Shown here piece after piece: positions 51,816-51,824 of a stretch of 51,824 nt of DNA. Source of the stretch: an uncultured Collinsella sp. (lineage in GTDB: Bacteria; Actinomycetota; Coriobacteriia; Coriobacteriales; Coriobacteriaceae); assembly GCA_900541235.1 (NCBI GenBank), contig UQIW01000019.1, positions 1 to 51,824 of the forward strand, read 5' to 3'. Numbering within the stretch: the first letter of the stretch is position 1; the number at the start of each line of letters is the position of its first letter. The notes under the pieces are model-generated. The model saw only the letters and a program-made list of their open reading frames with translations. It made no database searches and was not told where the DNA came from. Both the position numbers and the translations under genes were made by a program.

Positions 51816-51824
51816 CCTAGAATC

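Overview
The window looks like a chromosomal segment of a high-GC Coriobacteriia actinobacterium, most like Collinsella. This is an inference from gene content and order, GC-rich third positions in the core genes, and frequent GTG/TTG starts after strong Shine-Dalgarno (SD) sites; no 16S rRNA is present. Two stretches are visibly richer in A+T than the rest: about 475-5640 (surface-sugar glycosyltransferases) and about 46640-50800 (a putative modified-peptide cassette).

Region 1 (1-9784) is a cell-surface polysaccharide locus. It holds the 3' end of an rmlD-like gene, two GlfT2-like galactofuranosyltransferases flanking a LicD-family transferase, a membrane-anchored GT2 enzyme, a Wzm/Wzt ABC exporter, tRNA-Arg(UCU) and glf (UDP-galactopyranose mutase). 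Together glf, the GlfT2-like enzymes and the exporter suggest a galactofuranose-containing polymer made in the cytoplasm and exported by an ABC system.

Region 2 (9863-18372, minus strand) is a nearly continuous operon for chorismate, phenylalanine and tyrosine: DAHP synthase, tyrA, aroB, aroA, aroC, pheA, an aroE-aroK fusion and aroQ. In front of DAHP synthase lies an apparently leaderless 20-codon leader ORF with an intrinsic terminator inside it, a good candidate for ribosome-mediated attenuation.

Region 3 (18463-34312) holds tRNA-Arg(CCG), a CtpE-like P-type ATPase, a zinc-ribbon membrane protein, a cyclophilin, a TPR membrane protein, the cell-elongation cluster mreB-mreC-mreD-PBP2-rodA, a DUF697 protein and a two-gene radical-SAM system.

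Region 4 (34309-46404) is housekeeping: rplU-rpmA-obgE-nadD-yqeK-rsfS, dinB on the other strand, rpsP-khpA-rimM-trmD-lepB, glyQ-glyS and a PPDK regulatory protein.

Region 5 (46405-51824) is accessory. A GC-rich remnant is followed by a compact minus-strand operon (49957 down to 47021): a large precursor-like protein with a central Asn-Ala hexad repeat, a radical-SAM enzyme with extra cysteines, and a methyltransferase with an NPP motif. A DUF1648 membrane protein (the domain of SdpI-type immunity proteins) is transcribed divergently. The hexad pattern resembles the core of polytheonamide-type proteusins, and this cassette is the best candidate here for an undescribed system.
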